Assembly (NCBI GenBank): GCA_017483605.1
Contig: JAFUWG010000022.1
Span: forward strand, 1-64,000
Source of the DNA: Bacteroidaceae bacterium
Lineage (GTDB): Bacteria > Bacteroidota > Bacteroidia > Bacteroidales > Bacteroidaceae
DNA length: 64,000 bases
Direction of reading: 5' to 3'
Positions 8,335-17,512 of the stretch are shown in pieces; the first letter of the stretch is position 1; every line of letters begins with the position of its first letter. A program made the translations under genes and the position numbers. Below the pieces are notes generated by a model. It was not told the DNA's origin, did not search any database, and saw only the letters and a list, made by a program, of their open reading frames with translations.

Positions 8335-10115
8335 GACTGGGGACTGCTGCGGATAAACACCCCCGAGAGGCTATATACATCCACTATTTCTCCATCGTCA
8401 GAGTTTGGAAGGCTGATGATGCCGGTCATATCGGCAGGTAATGGCACTGCCTGTCCATCCAAGGGGAATATTCGCAGTGCAGAGATGTCGGGAAGTCCCG
8501 TAGTGCCGGTGGCGGTCAGACGTAATTCATGAAGCCCGGGCTCTGCTATTTTCAAATCTATCGTTTGGTATGCATCTGTTTTTTTCAGGAAATAGATTCT
8601 GCCGATGCTGTCGCCATCAAGCCGTATCTCTATTCCGCGAACGGTTGGAGTGCTGTATTTAAATGCCAGTCGATAAATGCCAGTATCTTCTGTGGTGAAG
8701 TTCCAACTTACGTTACCTCCCCTTTGTTCACGGTTTTCCACGATGCCGCCATCGAAAAGAGCCGACTGCCCCACAAAGAAGGTTACGGTATCAGTGGTTT
8801 GTGTGTTCTTCGAAGTGTCAGTGGCCTTCGTCCAGGCGGTATGAACTCCGATGGGAGCATCGTTCACGGCGAAAGGAATAGTGGCAATAGTAGTTCCGAC
8901 AGGGAAGCCATCGGACACTGTTCCGACAGTCTTTTTGTCGATATGGAATTCTAATGACTGAATACGATTTTTTCGTTGATGTTGCACCCTGGCTTGAAGT
9001 TTCAGGTCACCTGACTCTATGGTCTGCTCCCCAGTTGGAGCGGTCATTTTTGCCTTCATCATCCACGGCACTGTCGTATGTTTCACGCCGAGGAAGGCAT
9101 CCATCATTACCGTAGGTTTGCGAGTCGCCTCATCCCATGCCCCCATGTCATAGCCGCCCATCGATTCTGGTTCCCAGTAGAAACAGCCCAAATCACCATT
9201 CTTTATCATCTTGTCCATCACGCCTACCAAGTATTGGTTGCCTATGACAGCCTCACGTGGATAATGACCAGCCTCTACAATCATACAAGGTTTTCCGTAG
9301 CGTTTTTTCAGGTCGTTGATATTAGACATCACTTTCGTAATCATCGTTGGACCGTCAAGATGCGACCAACGCGGATAGGCCGAAAGTCCTATGATGTCCC
9401 ACTTCGCACCATTTTTCTTTAGTCCATCGAAGATGCTTCGATAGAGCGAGTTGTCATGACCATCGGGCAGATGTACGATGACTTGCATGGTAGAATCGAT
9501 TGCTTTTACGGCATTGTAGCCGTTGAGCACGAACTTGGCAAAGGCAACCGATCCGCCATTGTTGGTCTGCCCCACAGGGTAAAGCATGCCGCGTTTGGTC
9601 TCGTTGCCCACTTGCACCCATTTCGGCACGACTCCTGCCGCCTTGATGGCCGACAACACGTCATAGGTATGGTCATATACCTTCTGAGCCAAAGCCTCCA
9701 CACTATGATCTGTCCATGCCGAGGGGATGGTCTGGTTGCCAGGGTCGGCCCACGTGTCGCTGTAGTGGAAGTCTATCATCACGCCCATGCCTATGGCCTT
9801 GGCCCGCTTACACATATTGACCACCTCCTGCTTGCTGCTGGCACCGCTGTTCACCGTCCATACGCGCAAACGGATATTATTGACTCCTTGCTCCTTCAAT
9901 ATCTGGAGAATATCTTTATGTTTTCCATTCTTGTCCAGCCATTTCGTCCCCCAACTCTCCATTTGAGGCACAAAACTCACATCTGCTCCGAAGGCAAAGT
10001 CTTCGTGTTCGTAACGGCTGAAAATAGTGTCAGTGACGGTCAGCGATTGTGACCACCCATTTTGTACTGCCCAGAAAAGGCCAATCAGCATGGCTGTAAA
10101 TAGTCGTACTTTCAT
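8232..10115 (-). CDS. Secreted GH53 endo-beta-1,4-galactanase
   Basis: Cuts beta-1,4-galactan side chains of pectin. The 627-aa protein has a signal peptide (about 1-23), a GH53 domain (about 40-350) with acid/base E172 in QVGNE and nucleophile E281 in IVEAGH, an Ig-like segment (about 355-455), a jelly-roll carbohydrate-binding module (about 460-565), and a C-terminal tail VDVYSLSGVFI of the kind seen in secreted Prevotella proteins. It is divergent from the GH43-GH51 operon. The stop lies inside the regulator gene on the other strand, so 103 nt code on both strands; the tail looks genuine because it carries the conserved YSLSG pattern. Confidence 0.92.
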   Translation of the reverse strand: MKVRLFTAMLIGLFWAVQNGWSQSLTVTDTIFSRYEHEDFAFGADVSFVPQMESWGTKWLDKNGKHKDILQILKEQGVNNIRLRVWTVNSGASSKQEVVNMCKRAKAIGMGVMIDFHYSDTWADPGNQTIPSAWTDHSVEALAQKVYDHTYDVLSAIKAAGVVPKWVQVGNETKRGMLYPVGQTNNGGSVAFAKFVLNGYNAVKAIDSTMQVIVHLPDGHDNSLYRSIFDGLKKNGAKWDIIGLSAYPRWSHLDGPTMITKVMSNINDLKKRYGKPCMIVEAGHYPREAVIGNQYLVGVMDKMIKNGDLGCFYWEPESMGGYDMGAWDEATRKPTVMMDAFLGVKHTTVPWMMKAKMTAPTGEQTIESGDLKLQARVQHQRKNRIQSLEFHIDKKTVGTVSDGFPVGTTIATIPFAVNDAPIGVHTAWTKATDTSKNTQTTDTVTFFVGQSALFDGGIVENREQRGGNVSWNFTTEDTGIYRLAFKYSTPTVRGIEIRLDGDSIGRIYFLKKTDAYQTIDLKIAEPGLHELRLTATGTTGLPDISALRIFPLDGQAVPLPADMTGIISLPNSDDGEIVDVYSLSGVFIRSSPQSQLRFPLGERSSAVVVLQNSVGGTPYIVRKHRLK

Positions 10116-10293
10116 TGTTTCAATTGCTTATCGTGATTAAATCGGCTGCAAAATAACTACACTTTTTTGAATTCCGTTTTCATACATGTCACAACCAGAT
10201 GAAAGAATGTAACAAGTTGTCTCATGCTTCCTTTATGATACATTTGTTCATGTTTTTGAAAATATAATTCAAGGATGAGTCAGTTTTTTTCCC

Positions 10294-10301
10294 TACCTTT
10301 G
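10294..10301 (+). promoter_or_regulatory. Promoter of the GH43-GH51-esterase operon
   Basis: TACCTTTG, 44 nt before the GH43 start. The 230-nt gap is shared with the divergent GH53 gene, whose own minus-strand box near 10148-10157 (TTATTTTGC) is a weak match. The regulator's binding site should be in this gap, but I see no clear operator. Confidence 0.65.
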
Positions 10302-10345
10302 CAACGAATTCTAATAATCATTACCATAACGCTAAATACGCTTAT

Positions 10346-11428
10346 ATGAATAAAAGAGAAGAATCAATCCTGATGAGTCGCAATTTTCTCATGGCTTTGG
10401 CTCTTACGGTCAGTACTGCTGCACCTGCTCAGCAGCAAAATCATTCCAGTTTTCAACGCGAGGCTTTCCAAACGGACGCTCCCATGGTTCACGACCCTGT
10501 GATGGCTAAGGATGGCGACACGTACTACATCTACGCCACAGGTATGGGTATCCAACAGATGACCTCGAAGGATCGCAAGAAATGGACACTACTTCAGCAA
10601 CCTGTGATGACCGTCATGCCAGGTTGGACGACCGACTCTGTGCCTGGCTTCGGCAGTCACGTCTGGGCACCTGATATCATCCAGTGGCACGGTCGATGGT
10701 GGATGGCCTATAGTTGTTCCACATTTGGCAAGAACGGATCGGCCATCGGCTTACTCAGCAGCCGCTCACTCGGTTCTAATATGTGGAAGGACGAAGGTTG
10801 CATCGTTACTTCACACGAACGGAAGAAGGGCACGGACGGCAAAATGATAGGCGATAACTGGAACGCCATAGACCCGAACTTTGTCATCGACGATAACGAT
10901 CAGCCTTGGCTTGTATGGGGTTCCTTCTGGGATGGCATCCAACTGGCACGTCTCGACTCTACCATGCACATTGCTGTTGGCGAAAAGCCTCGCACCGTCG
11001 CCCGTCGCTACGACCCCAACTTTAAGCCCACAGAGCCGAACCCTACCTCGCGCTTTGCCGGCACGAACGCTATTGAGGCTCCCTTTATCTTCAAGCATGG
11101 TGGCTTTTACTACCTCTTTGTCTCTTGGGACTACTGCTGCCGAGGTGCTCAAAGCAACTATCGGGTAGCCGTGGGACGTAGCAAAACAGTGGAGGGTCCC
11201 TATCTCGACCATACAGGCAAGGATATGGTCAATGGGGGCGGAATGCTCTTTCTGGAAGGAGACAAGAAAGAGTGGGAAGCCGCAGGTCACTGTGCTGCCT
11301 ACAATTTTGAAAGTGAGGATATCTTCATCTGCCATGGTTACAGTGCCACAAAGAATGGTGCCGCTATGCTCATCCAACGTCCTATCAGTTGGACTGCCGA
11401 CGGGTGGCCCGAATTGAAAAACAATTAA
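10346..11428 (+). CDS. GH43 endo-arabinanase / arabinan endo-1,5-alpha-L-arabinosidase
   Basis: A 360-aa secreted enzyme acting on alpha-1,5-arabinan. The five-bladed GH43 catalytic residues are visible: base D50 in VHDP, D177 in AIDPNF, and acid E245 in AIEAPF; WAPD at 108-111 is also typical. The signal peptide runs to about residue 29 (ending PAQ). The start could be the second methionine (MSRNF, residue 10), which gives a more usual signal peptide. First gene of an operon with GH51 44 nt downstream. Subfamily placement (43_4/43_5-like) is from memory. Confidence 0.9.
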   Translation: MNKREESILMSRNFLMALALTVSTAAPAQQQNHSSFQREAFQTDAPMVHDPVMAKDGDTYYIYATGMGIQQMTSKDRKKWTLLQQPVMTVMPGWTTDSVPGFGSHVWAPDIIQWHGRWWMAYSCSTFGKNGSAIGLLSSRSLGSNMWKDEGCIVTSHERKKGTDGKMIGDNWNAIDPNFVIDDNDQPWLVWGSFWDGIQLARLDSTMHIAVGEKPRTVARRYDPNFKPTEPNPTSRFAGTNAIEAPFIFKHGGFYYLFVSWDYCCRGAQSNYRVAVGRSKTVEGPYLDHTGKDMVNGGGMLFLEGDKKEWEAAGHCAAYNFESEDIFICHGYSATKNGAAMLIQRPISWTADGWPELKNN

Positions 11429-11471
11429 CAAACCAGAATAAAGCAAGACTAACTAACTAAAAATATGTGAT

Positions 11472-14003
11472 ATGAAAAAAAATCTTTTCTCAGTAATACT
11501 ACTGACCGCTGTCACAACGGCAACAGCACAAAAGGAACCAATTCGTATTGACCTCAGCAAAAAGGGGGCAGTGGTATCTCCAAACTTATATGGTATCTTT
11601 TTCGAGGAAATCAGCCATGCTGGCGATGGTGGACTCTATGCCGAGTTGGTGCAGAACCGCGGCTTCGAGGAGCATGTGCTGCCTTCTGGCATGACATACA
11701 GAGAGGGTAAGGCTTACGCCCCTGATGCCATGAACTATGAACACCGCAATAACCGCAACTGGAACATCCCCTGGAATCTGGAGGAAAAGAAGATGACAGG
11801 CTGGCATGTTGACGGCGTGAATGCCACGGTGAAGGGCGAAGTCGTTGAGGCTAAGACACCCTTGCACGTCAATACGCCCCATGCCATGCAACTCAACATC
11901 ACGAAGGTTCAGAAAGGCGGAAAGGCTGTACTCACCAACACGGGCTACTGGGGCATGGGGCTGAAGCAAGGTGACAAATACGACCTACGTTTCTATGTCC
12001 GCAACAGCAATTATCGGGGCAATATCACTGCTCGACTAGTGAACGGAGAGACAGGTGCATCCCTCGCTACGACCACCTTTACAAATAAGCAGTTGAAAGA
12101 TTGGACGGAACTGACGGCGACGCTCACTGCTGAGGGTTCTGCAGTTAAAGGTGAACTGGCACTGGAGTTCGACCAAAAAGGCACGGTGCTTGTTGACTAC
12201 GTATCACTCTTTCCGCAGGCCACGTTCAAAGGCCGCAAGAACGGACAGCGGGCTGATGTGGCGCAGATGCTCGTCGACCTGCATCCGAAGTTCATGCGCT
12301 GGCCTGGTGGCTGCATCGTCGAAGGAGCCACGTATGAGAACCGCGTGAAATGGAAGGAAACGTTAGGCGACCCCATGACCCGTCGTGGCGAATGGGATGT
12401 ATGGGGCTATCGTGCCACATGGGGCATGGGTTACCATGAGTTCCTGCAATTCTGTGAAGACTTGGATATGGATGCCATGTTCGTGAACAATGCCGGCATG
12501 TCGTGCTCGGTGCGCAATGGCGATTTCGTAAGCAGCGAGGCTGATATGGATGCTGTAGTGCAAGACTTCCGCGATGCCATCGACTACGCGCTGGCAGATC
12601 CCTCAACGAACAAGTGGGCCAAGATGCGTGCTGAGGCTGGACACCCCAAGCCCTTCCCGTTGAAGTATGTTGAGATTGGCAATGAGAACGTCGGTCCTGA
12701 ATACGTCAAACACTTCAACTATATCTTCGAACGCTTGAAAGCCGAATATCCGCAAATCACGTTTATCAACACCCTCGGCCATACAGACCGCCTACTGGAA
12801 CAGATTCCCGGTGACTATATGGTTGACCCCCACTGGTATCGCGACCCTAATTTCTTCTTTGCCAACAACCACCTCTTCGACGATGCCCCCCGAACCCACG
12901 GCATCTATGTGGGCGAGTATGCCTGTAATGGCGGTGTAGGTGCCGGCAACCTGTTGGCGGCACTCAGCGAGGCCGCTTTCATCATGGGTATGGAGCGTAA
13001 CAGCGACGTGGTGAAGATGTCCAGTTATGCACCACTCTTCGAGAACGAGAACCGCCGTGACTGGCCCTGCAACCTCATCCACATCAACAGTTCTGAAGTC
13101 TATGGCCGTGCCTCCTACTATGTGCAGCAGATGGCGGCAGAGAATCGCCCTACTTATAATATATATGTAAACGAACCTACCTCCGCTGGCGAGGCTCAGC
13201 CTTTCGGCGCTGGTAGCATCGGACTGGGTAGTTATGCCACGCAGTGCGAATACAAGGACATCAGCGTGACTGCTGCCAACGGGCAGGTGAAGAACATCAG
13301 TGTCAGCCAGTTCAAGAGCCTCAAAGGTGAATGGAAGGTGGAGAACGACATCATCCGTCAGACCTCCAACGAACAACTTACAATGAGTCTGCTGCCTGGT
13401 TTCAGTAGCGACAACTACACGCTGCAACTGAAAGCCCGCAAACTGGGTGGCACTGAGGGCTTCTTCATCTATTACGGAATGGACGAGCGTGGGCGCAATG
13501 GCTATGCTGCCAACATTGGCGGTTGGAACAACCGCACAACTGCTATCCAGCCCATCCAGCGTGGTCGTACCAGTGATGTGCTGGGACGCCGTGGCAATCA
13601 AACTGTAGAATCAGACAAATGGTACGATGTGAAGATTGTCGTCACTCCAATGTCTGCCACCCTTTATGTTGACGGTCAGGAGATGACTGTAGCCCGTCCC
13701 ACAGCCGCTACCCGTCACTTCTGCCAGACTGGTTACGACGAGCAGGCAGGGGAACTCATCATCAAGGTGGTCAACGGCACCAATCAGCCCTACAAACGTT
13801 CCTTCAGCATTGACGGTGCCAGCACAATACTGCCTACAGGTAAGGTTATCACTCTCAAAGGTGATGCCAACGATGAGAACACGTTCCTGCAGCCCACAAA
13901 GATTTCGCCCCATACCACGCTGTTCGGTAAGTTTGGCAAGCAGTTCGACTATGAATTTTCACCTATGTCCTTTACTATTATGCGTGTGAAGGTCAACAAA
14001 TAA
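11472..14003 (+). CDS. GH51 alpha-L-arabinofuranosidase, multidomain
   Basis: Removes terminal arabinofuranose from arabinan or arabinoxylan. The 843-aa protein has a signal peptide (to about 20), an inserted CBM4/9-like beta-sandwich (about 105-250), the GH51 barrel with acid/base E405 in EIGNENVG and nucleophile E482 in VGEYACNGG, and a laminin-G or DUF1080-like sandwich (about 625-750) set into the C-terminal all-beta domain. It pairs naturally with the GH43 arabinanase upstream. It ends 1 nt before the remnant gene that begins at 14005. Confidence 0.93.
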   Translation: MKKNLFSVILLTAVTTATAQKEPIRIDLSKKGAVVSPNLYGIFFEEISHAGDGGLYAELVQNRGFEEHVLPSGMTYREGKAYAPDAMNYEHRNNRNWNIPWNLEEKKMTGWHVDGVNATVKGEVVEAKTPLHVNTPHAMQLNITKVQKGGKAVLTNTGYWGMGLKQGDKYDLRFYVRNSNYRGNITARLVNGETGASLATTTFTNKQLKDWTELTATLTAEGSAVKGELALEFDQKGTVLVDYVSLFPQATFKGRKNGQRADVAQMLVDLHPKFMRWPGGCIVEGATYENRVKWKETLGDPMTRRGEWDVWGYRATWGMGYHEFLQFCEDLDMDAMFVNNAGMSCSVRNGDFVSSEADMDAVVQDFRDAIDYALADPSTNKWAKMRAEAGHPKPFPLKYVEIGNENVGPEYVKHFNYIFERLKAEYPQITFINTLGHTDRLLEQIPGDYMVDPHWYRDPNFFFANNHLFDDAPRTHGIYVGEYACNGGVGAGNLLAALSEAAFIMGMERNSDVVKMSSYAPLFENENRRDWPCNLIHINSSEVYGRASYYVQQMAAENRPTYNIYVNEPTSAGEAQPFGAGSIGLGSYATQCEYKDISVTAANGQVKNISVSQFKSLKGEWKVENDIIRQTSNEQLTMSLLPGFSSDNYTLQLKARKLGGTEGFFIYYGMDERGRNGYAANIGGWNNRTTAIQPIQRGRTSDVLGRRGNQTVESDKWYDVKIVVTPMSATLYVDGQEMTVARPTAATRHFCQTGYDEQAGELIIKVVNGTNQPYKRSFSIDGASTILPTGKVITLKGDANDENTFLQPTKISPHTTLFGKFGKQFDYEFSPMSFTIMRVKVNK

Positions 14004-14004
14004 A

Positions 14005-14266
14005 ATGTCAATAATGAAAAGAATGATTTTGTCAGCACTTTTGCTTGCATGGCTGCTACCTGTCACCATGCAAGGACAAGGGAAACGCAAAAGCATTGAC
14101 AATGGTGGAAGTGGGGCTTACAAAGCGGAGGCTCGCGAAGAAGCCACATTTCCGCAGTTGCGAGGTCAATGTTGTGCCTGATGGTGCCCATGGCTTTCCT
14201 CAATCCATCACCCACGTTAAAGCCAACGACTATATCGTGGAGTTCCTCAGAAGAAAGTTGTTGTAA
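14005..14266 (+). pseudogene. Remnant of a secreted alpha/beta hydrolase
   Basis: The frame from ATG 14005 begins with a good signal peptide (SIMKRMILSALLLAWLLPVT) and continues GKRKSIDNGGSGAYKAEARE, typical of secreted Bacteroidetes acetyl-esterase-like hydrolases, but stops after 55 codons. A second frame, shifted by one, then encodes a typical hydrolase C-terminus with the histidine loop (VVPDGAHGFPQS) down to a stop at 14266. The expected 200 or more central residues, including the catalytic serine, are gone. This is best read as an internal deletion with a frameshift. Family assignment rests on short stretches. Confidence 0.7.
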
Positions 14267-14276
14267 ATACTAATTC

Positions 14277-15737
14277 ATGAATAATTATATGATGAAGAAA
14301 ACTGTAATGTTACTATTATTGGCACTGCCTTTATTTGTCTATGGACAGATTTTTGACAGTTCTACAGAGCGGACAAAGGCTCATACCAAATACGGGATGG
14401 TAGCCGGTTATATAGACAATGGCGTATATACTTACAAGGGTATTCCCTACGCTCAGGGCGAACGGTTCTTAGCGGCAGTAGAACCCAATGCATGGCAGGG
14501 CATACGCTCCTGCCGTCATTGGGGACCTGTATGTCCACAGGCAAAAAACAATGGTTGGCAGAATGACGAAGGAGCCTTTTTCTATCAGTGGAACGATGGT
14601 TATCAGAGCGAGGACTGTCTGCGGCTGAATATCTGGACGAAAGGGCTGAACGATGGAAAGAAACGTCCTGTGCTTTTCTGGCTCCACGGAGGTGGTTACA
14701 CCAGTGGAAACGGGCAAGAGCATCCTGGATATGATGGCCGTAATTTGGCGGATAAAGGTGACGTGGTTGTGGTGACCATCAACCATCGCTTGAATGTACT
14801 CGGTTTCCTTGACCTCTCGGCTTTTGGCGAGAAATATAAGGCATCAGCCAACGTGGGTATGACCGACATCGTTGCAGCATTGCACTGGGTGAAAGACAAT
14901 ATTGCCAATTTCGGTGGTGATCCTGACTGTGTCACTATTTTCGGACAATCTGGTGGAGGCGGCAAAGTTTCTACGCTACTCTGTATGCCATCAGCAAAAG
15001 GTTTGTTTCATAGGGCGATGGTGATGAGCGGCTCGTTTTTAGGTAGCACCCCGCAGCAAGAAGCCCGCGAAGTGGGACAAATGACTGCTTGGTTCCTGGG
15101 GCTTACCAGCCAGACTATTGACAGTATTCAGTACGTACCCTACGACCGACTGTTAGAAGCCTCTAATAAGGCATTCTATGAAGTCAGCAACCGACATCGC
15201 GATAAGCAAATCGGACATGGCATCCGTCTTGGTTGGGGGCCAGTTAACGATGGTGATATCATGCCCGGCATCTTTGAAAACGGTAGTGAACGCATCTCTA
15301 ACGAGATACCGCTTCTCATTGGTTCAACTCTCAATGAATTCTCTACACCGAACGAAGATCGGATGGTGCGCTCTGCTGTTATTCAACAGGCTTCTATCCG
15401 TTGTCAAGATGGTGGTGCACCTGTATATGTCTATCTCTCGGCTTACCAAACACCGACCCTCGATGGTAAGAACCATGCTTGCCATAACTCAGATATCCCC
15501 TTTTTCTTCAACAACGTGGTGAAAAGTGCTCAGATGACGGGTGCCACAAAAGAAGGTATCGCTTTGGGCGAAAAGATGAGTAGCGTTCTGCTGACCTTTG
15601 CCCGCTATGGCAATCCCAATGGCCCAAAAGGAAAGATGATTATAAAAGGCCTTCCACAGTGGTCTGCATTTTCCTCCGATACCGAGGCCACCATGCGTTT
15701 CGATGTTCCGAAATGTATAATCACTTATAAAGAATAA
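14277..15737 (+). CDS. Type-B carboxylesterase, internally shortened paralogue
   Basis: A 486-aa secreted alpha/beta hydrolase of the type-B carboxylesterase family, perhaps removing ester groups from pectin or arabinan. The oxyanion loop HGGGY is at 137-141, nucleophile S225 in GQSGGGG, acid E354 in LNEFS and histidine H403 in ACHNSD. Compared with the next gene, about 42 residues between E354 and the QDGGAPVYVYL strand are missing, in frame. All three catalytic residues survive, so it may still work. It is followed 5 nt later by a paralogue, suggesting tandem duplication. Confidence 0.88.
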   Translation: MNNYMMKKTVMLLLLALPLFVYGQIFDSSTERTKAHTKYGMVAGYIDNGVYTYKGIPYAQGERFLAAVEPNAWQGIRSCRHWGPVCPQAKNNGWQNDEGAFFYQWNDGYQSEDCLRLNIWTKGLNDGKKRPVLFWLHGGGYTSGNGQEHPGYDGRNLADKGDVVVVTINHRLNVLGFLDLSAFGEKYKASANVGMTDIVAALHWVKDNIANFGGDPDCVTIFGQSGGGGKVSTLLCMPSAKGLFHRAMVMSGSFLGSTPQQEAREVGQMTAWFLGLTSQTIDSIQYVPYDRLLEASNKAFYEVSNRHRDKQIGHGIRLGWGPVNDGDIMPGIFENGSERISNEIPLLIGSTLNEFSTPNEDRMVRSAVIQQASIRCQDGGAPVYVYLSAYQTPTLDGKNHACHNSDIPFFFNNVVKSAQMTGATKEGIALGEKMSSVLLTFARYGNPNGPKGKMIIKGLPQWSAFSSDTEATMRFDVPKCIITYKE

Positions 15738-15742
15738 CAACG

Positions 15743-17302
15743 ATGATAAAGCAGACATTTATTTGGATCGTGGCAGTGCTGACTACAATATCAGCAACGG
15801 CACAACCCATCACAGCGGGACAACATACCCGAGTTGAGACGGTCTATGGTCCCATTGAGGGCTATCAGGACGGCAGTATCTACACGTTCAAGGGCATCCG
15901 TTATGCCAAGGCAGAGCGATTTATGCCACCACAGGCTCCTGACAAGTTCACAGAACTGCGGCGGTGCAAGGTCTATGGCCCACAGGCACCGCAGGGCGAG
16001 AGCCTGAAGTGGAACGACCGCAACAGTCAAACAGACTACGGCTTCGGAAACCAGTTCGTCATCGAACCGATGGACGAATCAGCCTGTTTGGTGCTGAACG
16101 TATGGACGCCTGGTATTAACGATAAGAAGCACCGTCCTGTCTTCGTGTGGATTCACGGAGGGGGGTACACGGGAGGCTCTGGACACGACCTTCCCTGCTA
16201 CGACGGTCGTGCACTGGCTGAGACTGGCGACATCGTAGTTGTTAACTTGAACCATCGTCTGAACGTGTTGGGCTACATTGACTTGACGGGATTGGGTGGC
16301 AAATATGCACAGAGCGTCAATCTGGGACAGCAGGATATTGTAAAAGCCTTAGAATGGGTACACGACAACATCAGCCGCTTTGGTGGCAATCCCGACGAAG
16401 TGACCATTGGCGGTCAGTCGGGCGGTGGTGGTAAAGTATCGACGCTGTTAGCCATGCCATCGGCCAAGGGGCTCTTCAAACGGGCCATCGTGCAGAGCGG
16501 CTCTACGCTGCGTCAGACACAGCCTGAGCAGACTCAGGTCTTTGGACGTGCTTTTGCTCAGGAGTTAGGTCAGCCTGCTACGGCACAAGCCGATTTCTCT
16601 AAGTTCACCTACGACGAATTGAACCACGCCGTCACCCGTCTGGCTCAACGAGGCATTCGTGGCGGTTTCTCGCCTGTAGTCGATGGCACCATCCTTCCTC
16701 AGCACCCTTTCGACCCGGCTTCACCCGTGTCTAAGGACGTGCCCATGCTCATTGGCACCGACTTCAACGAGTTCACCTTCGACATTAGCCGCAACATGAC
16801 ATGGGAAGAGGCTGAAACAATTGTGCGCCAGTGGCAGGGGGACAAAGCCGACAAGTTTATCGCTGCCTTTAAGAAAGCCTATCCCAAGGCAGAGCCAAAG
16901 GAGATGACTTACGTTGACACAGGTTTCCGTGCCGGAGCCGTGAAACAGGCGGCTGCTAAGGCTGCACAGGGTGGTGCTCCCGCCTATCTGTATCTGTTCA
17001 CGTGGAAACCGGAAAGCAATGTCCTCGGTGCATCCCACGGGATGGAACTGCCCTTTATGTTCCACAATGTCAGTCTGCAAAGAGAGATGACAGGGGCTTC
17101 GACGCGGGCTTATAAATTCGAACATCTTATCAGTAGCATCTGGCTCTCGTTCATCAAGACTGGCAATCCCAACGTGAAGGGGCTTCCCCAATGGGAACCT
17201 TATGATGCAGAGACAGGCGTGACGATGATTCTCGACAATAACCCCGAACCTCGCCAGCACCATGACAAAGAACTGATGGAACTGAGCCGCAGCATTTGGT
17301 GA
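15743..17302 (+). CDS. Type-B carboxylesterase, secreted
   Basis: A 519-aa full-length relative of the preceding gene. The signal peptide ends near SATA-Q21; HGGGY lies at 138-142, nucleophile S226 in GGQSGGGG, acid E343 in DFNEF and H432 in GASHGMELPF. Last gene of the GH43-GH51-esterase operon and 5 nt downstream of its paralogue. The natural ester is not known. In this setting acetyl or feruloyl groups on pectin side chains are the obvious candidates, but that is context only. Confidence 0.9.
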   Translation: MIKQTFIWIVAVLTTISATAQPITAGQHTRVETVYGPIEGYQDGSIYTFKGIRYAKAERFMPPQAPDKFTELRRCKVYGPQAPQGESLKWNDRNSQTDYGFGNQFVIEPMDESACLVLNVWTPGINDKKHRPVFVWIHGGGYTGGSGHDLPCYDGRALAETGDIVVVNLNHRLNVLGYIDLTGLGGKYAQSVNLGQQDIVKALEWVHDNISRFGGNPDEVTIGGQSGGGGKVSTLLAMPSAKGLFKRAIVQSGSTLRQTQPEQTQVFGRAFAQELGQPATAQADFSKFTYDELNHAVTRLAQRGIRGGFSPVVDGTILPQHPFDPASPVSKDVPMLIGTDFNEFTFDISRNMTWEEAETIVRQWQGDKADKFIAAFKKAYPKAEPKEMTYVDTGFRAGAVKQAAAKAAQGGAPAYLYLFTWKPESNVLGASHGMELPFMFHNVSLQREMTGASTRAYKFEHLISSIWLSFIKTGNPNVKGLPQWEPYDAETGVTMILDNNPEPRQHHDKELMELSRSIW

Positions 17303-17319
17303 GGGAACCCCCTACGTCG

Positions 17320-17399
17320 TTACCACGATGCGTATCAATTCATGCACGGGATTTGAAATCATACAATACCCGTGCATGAATTGATACGCATCGTGGTAA
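17320..17399. repeat. Long perfect hairpin, copy 1 of a dispersed element
   Basis: A 31-bp perfect inverted repeat (17320-17350 with 17369-17399) encloses an 18-nt loop. A related copy lies at 35838-35913; both are preceded by CTACGTCGTT. It sits between the esterase stop and the fucO promoter. There is no T-run after the stem. Confidence 0.9.
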
Positions 17400-17431
17400 T
17401 GTTTTATGGTGTGAAGTTTTTTCTCAAAACG

Positions 17432-17463
17432 TTTGGTCGTGAAAAGAAAATGTGTTACCTTTG
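17432..17463 (+). promoter_or_regulatory. fucO promoter
   Basis: TTTG (17432-17435) and TACCTTTG (17456-17463) with a 20-nt spacer, an excellent Bacteroidetes promoter, about 50 nt before the fucO start. Confidence 0.85.
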
Positions 17464-17512
17464 TGGCGAAAGAAGGAAAACGAAACGATTACTAACCTAA
17501 AAACCTACTTTT

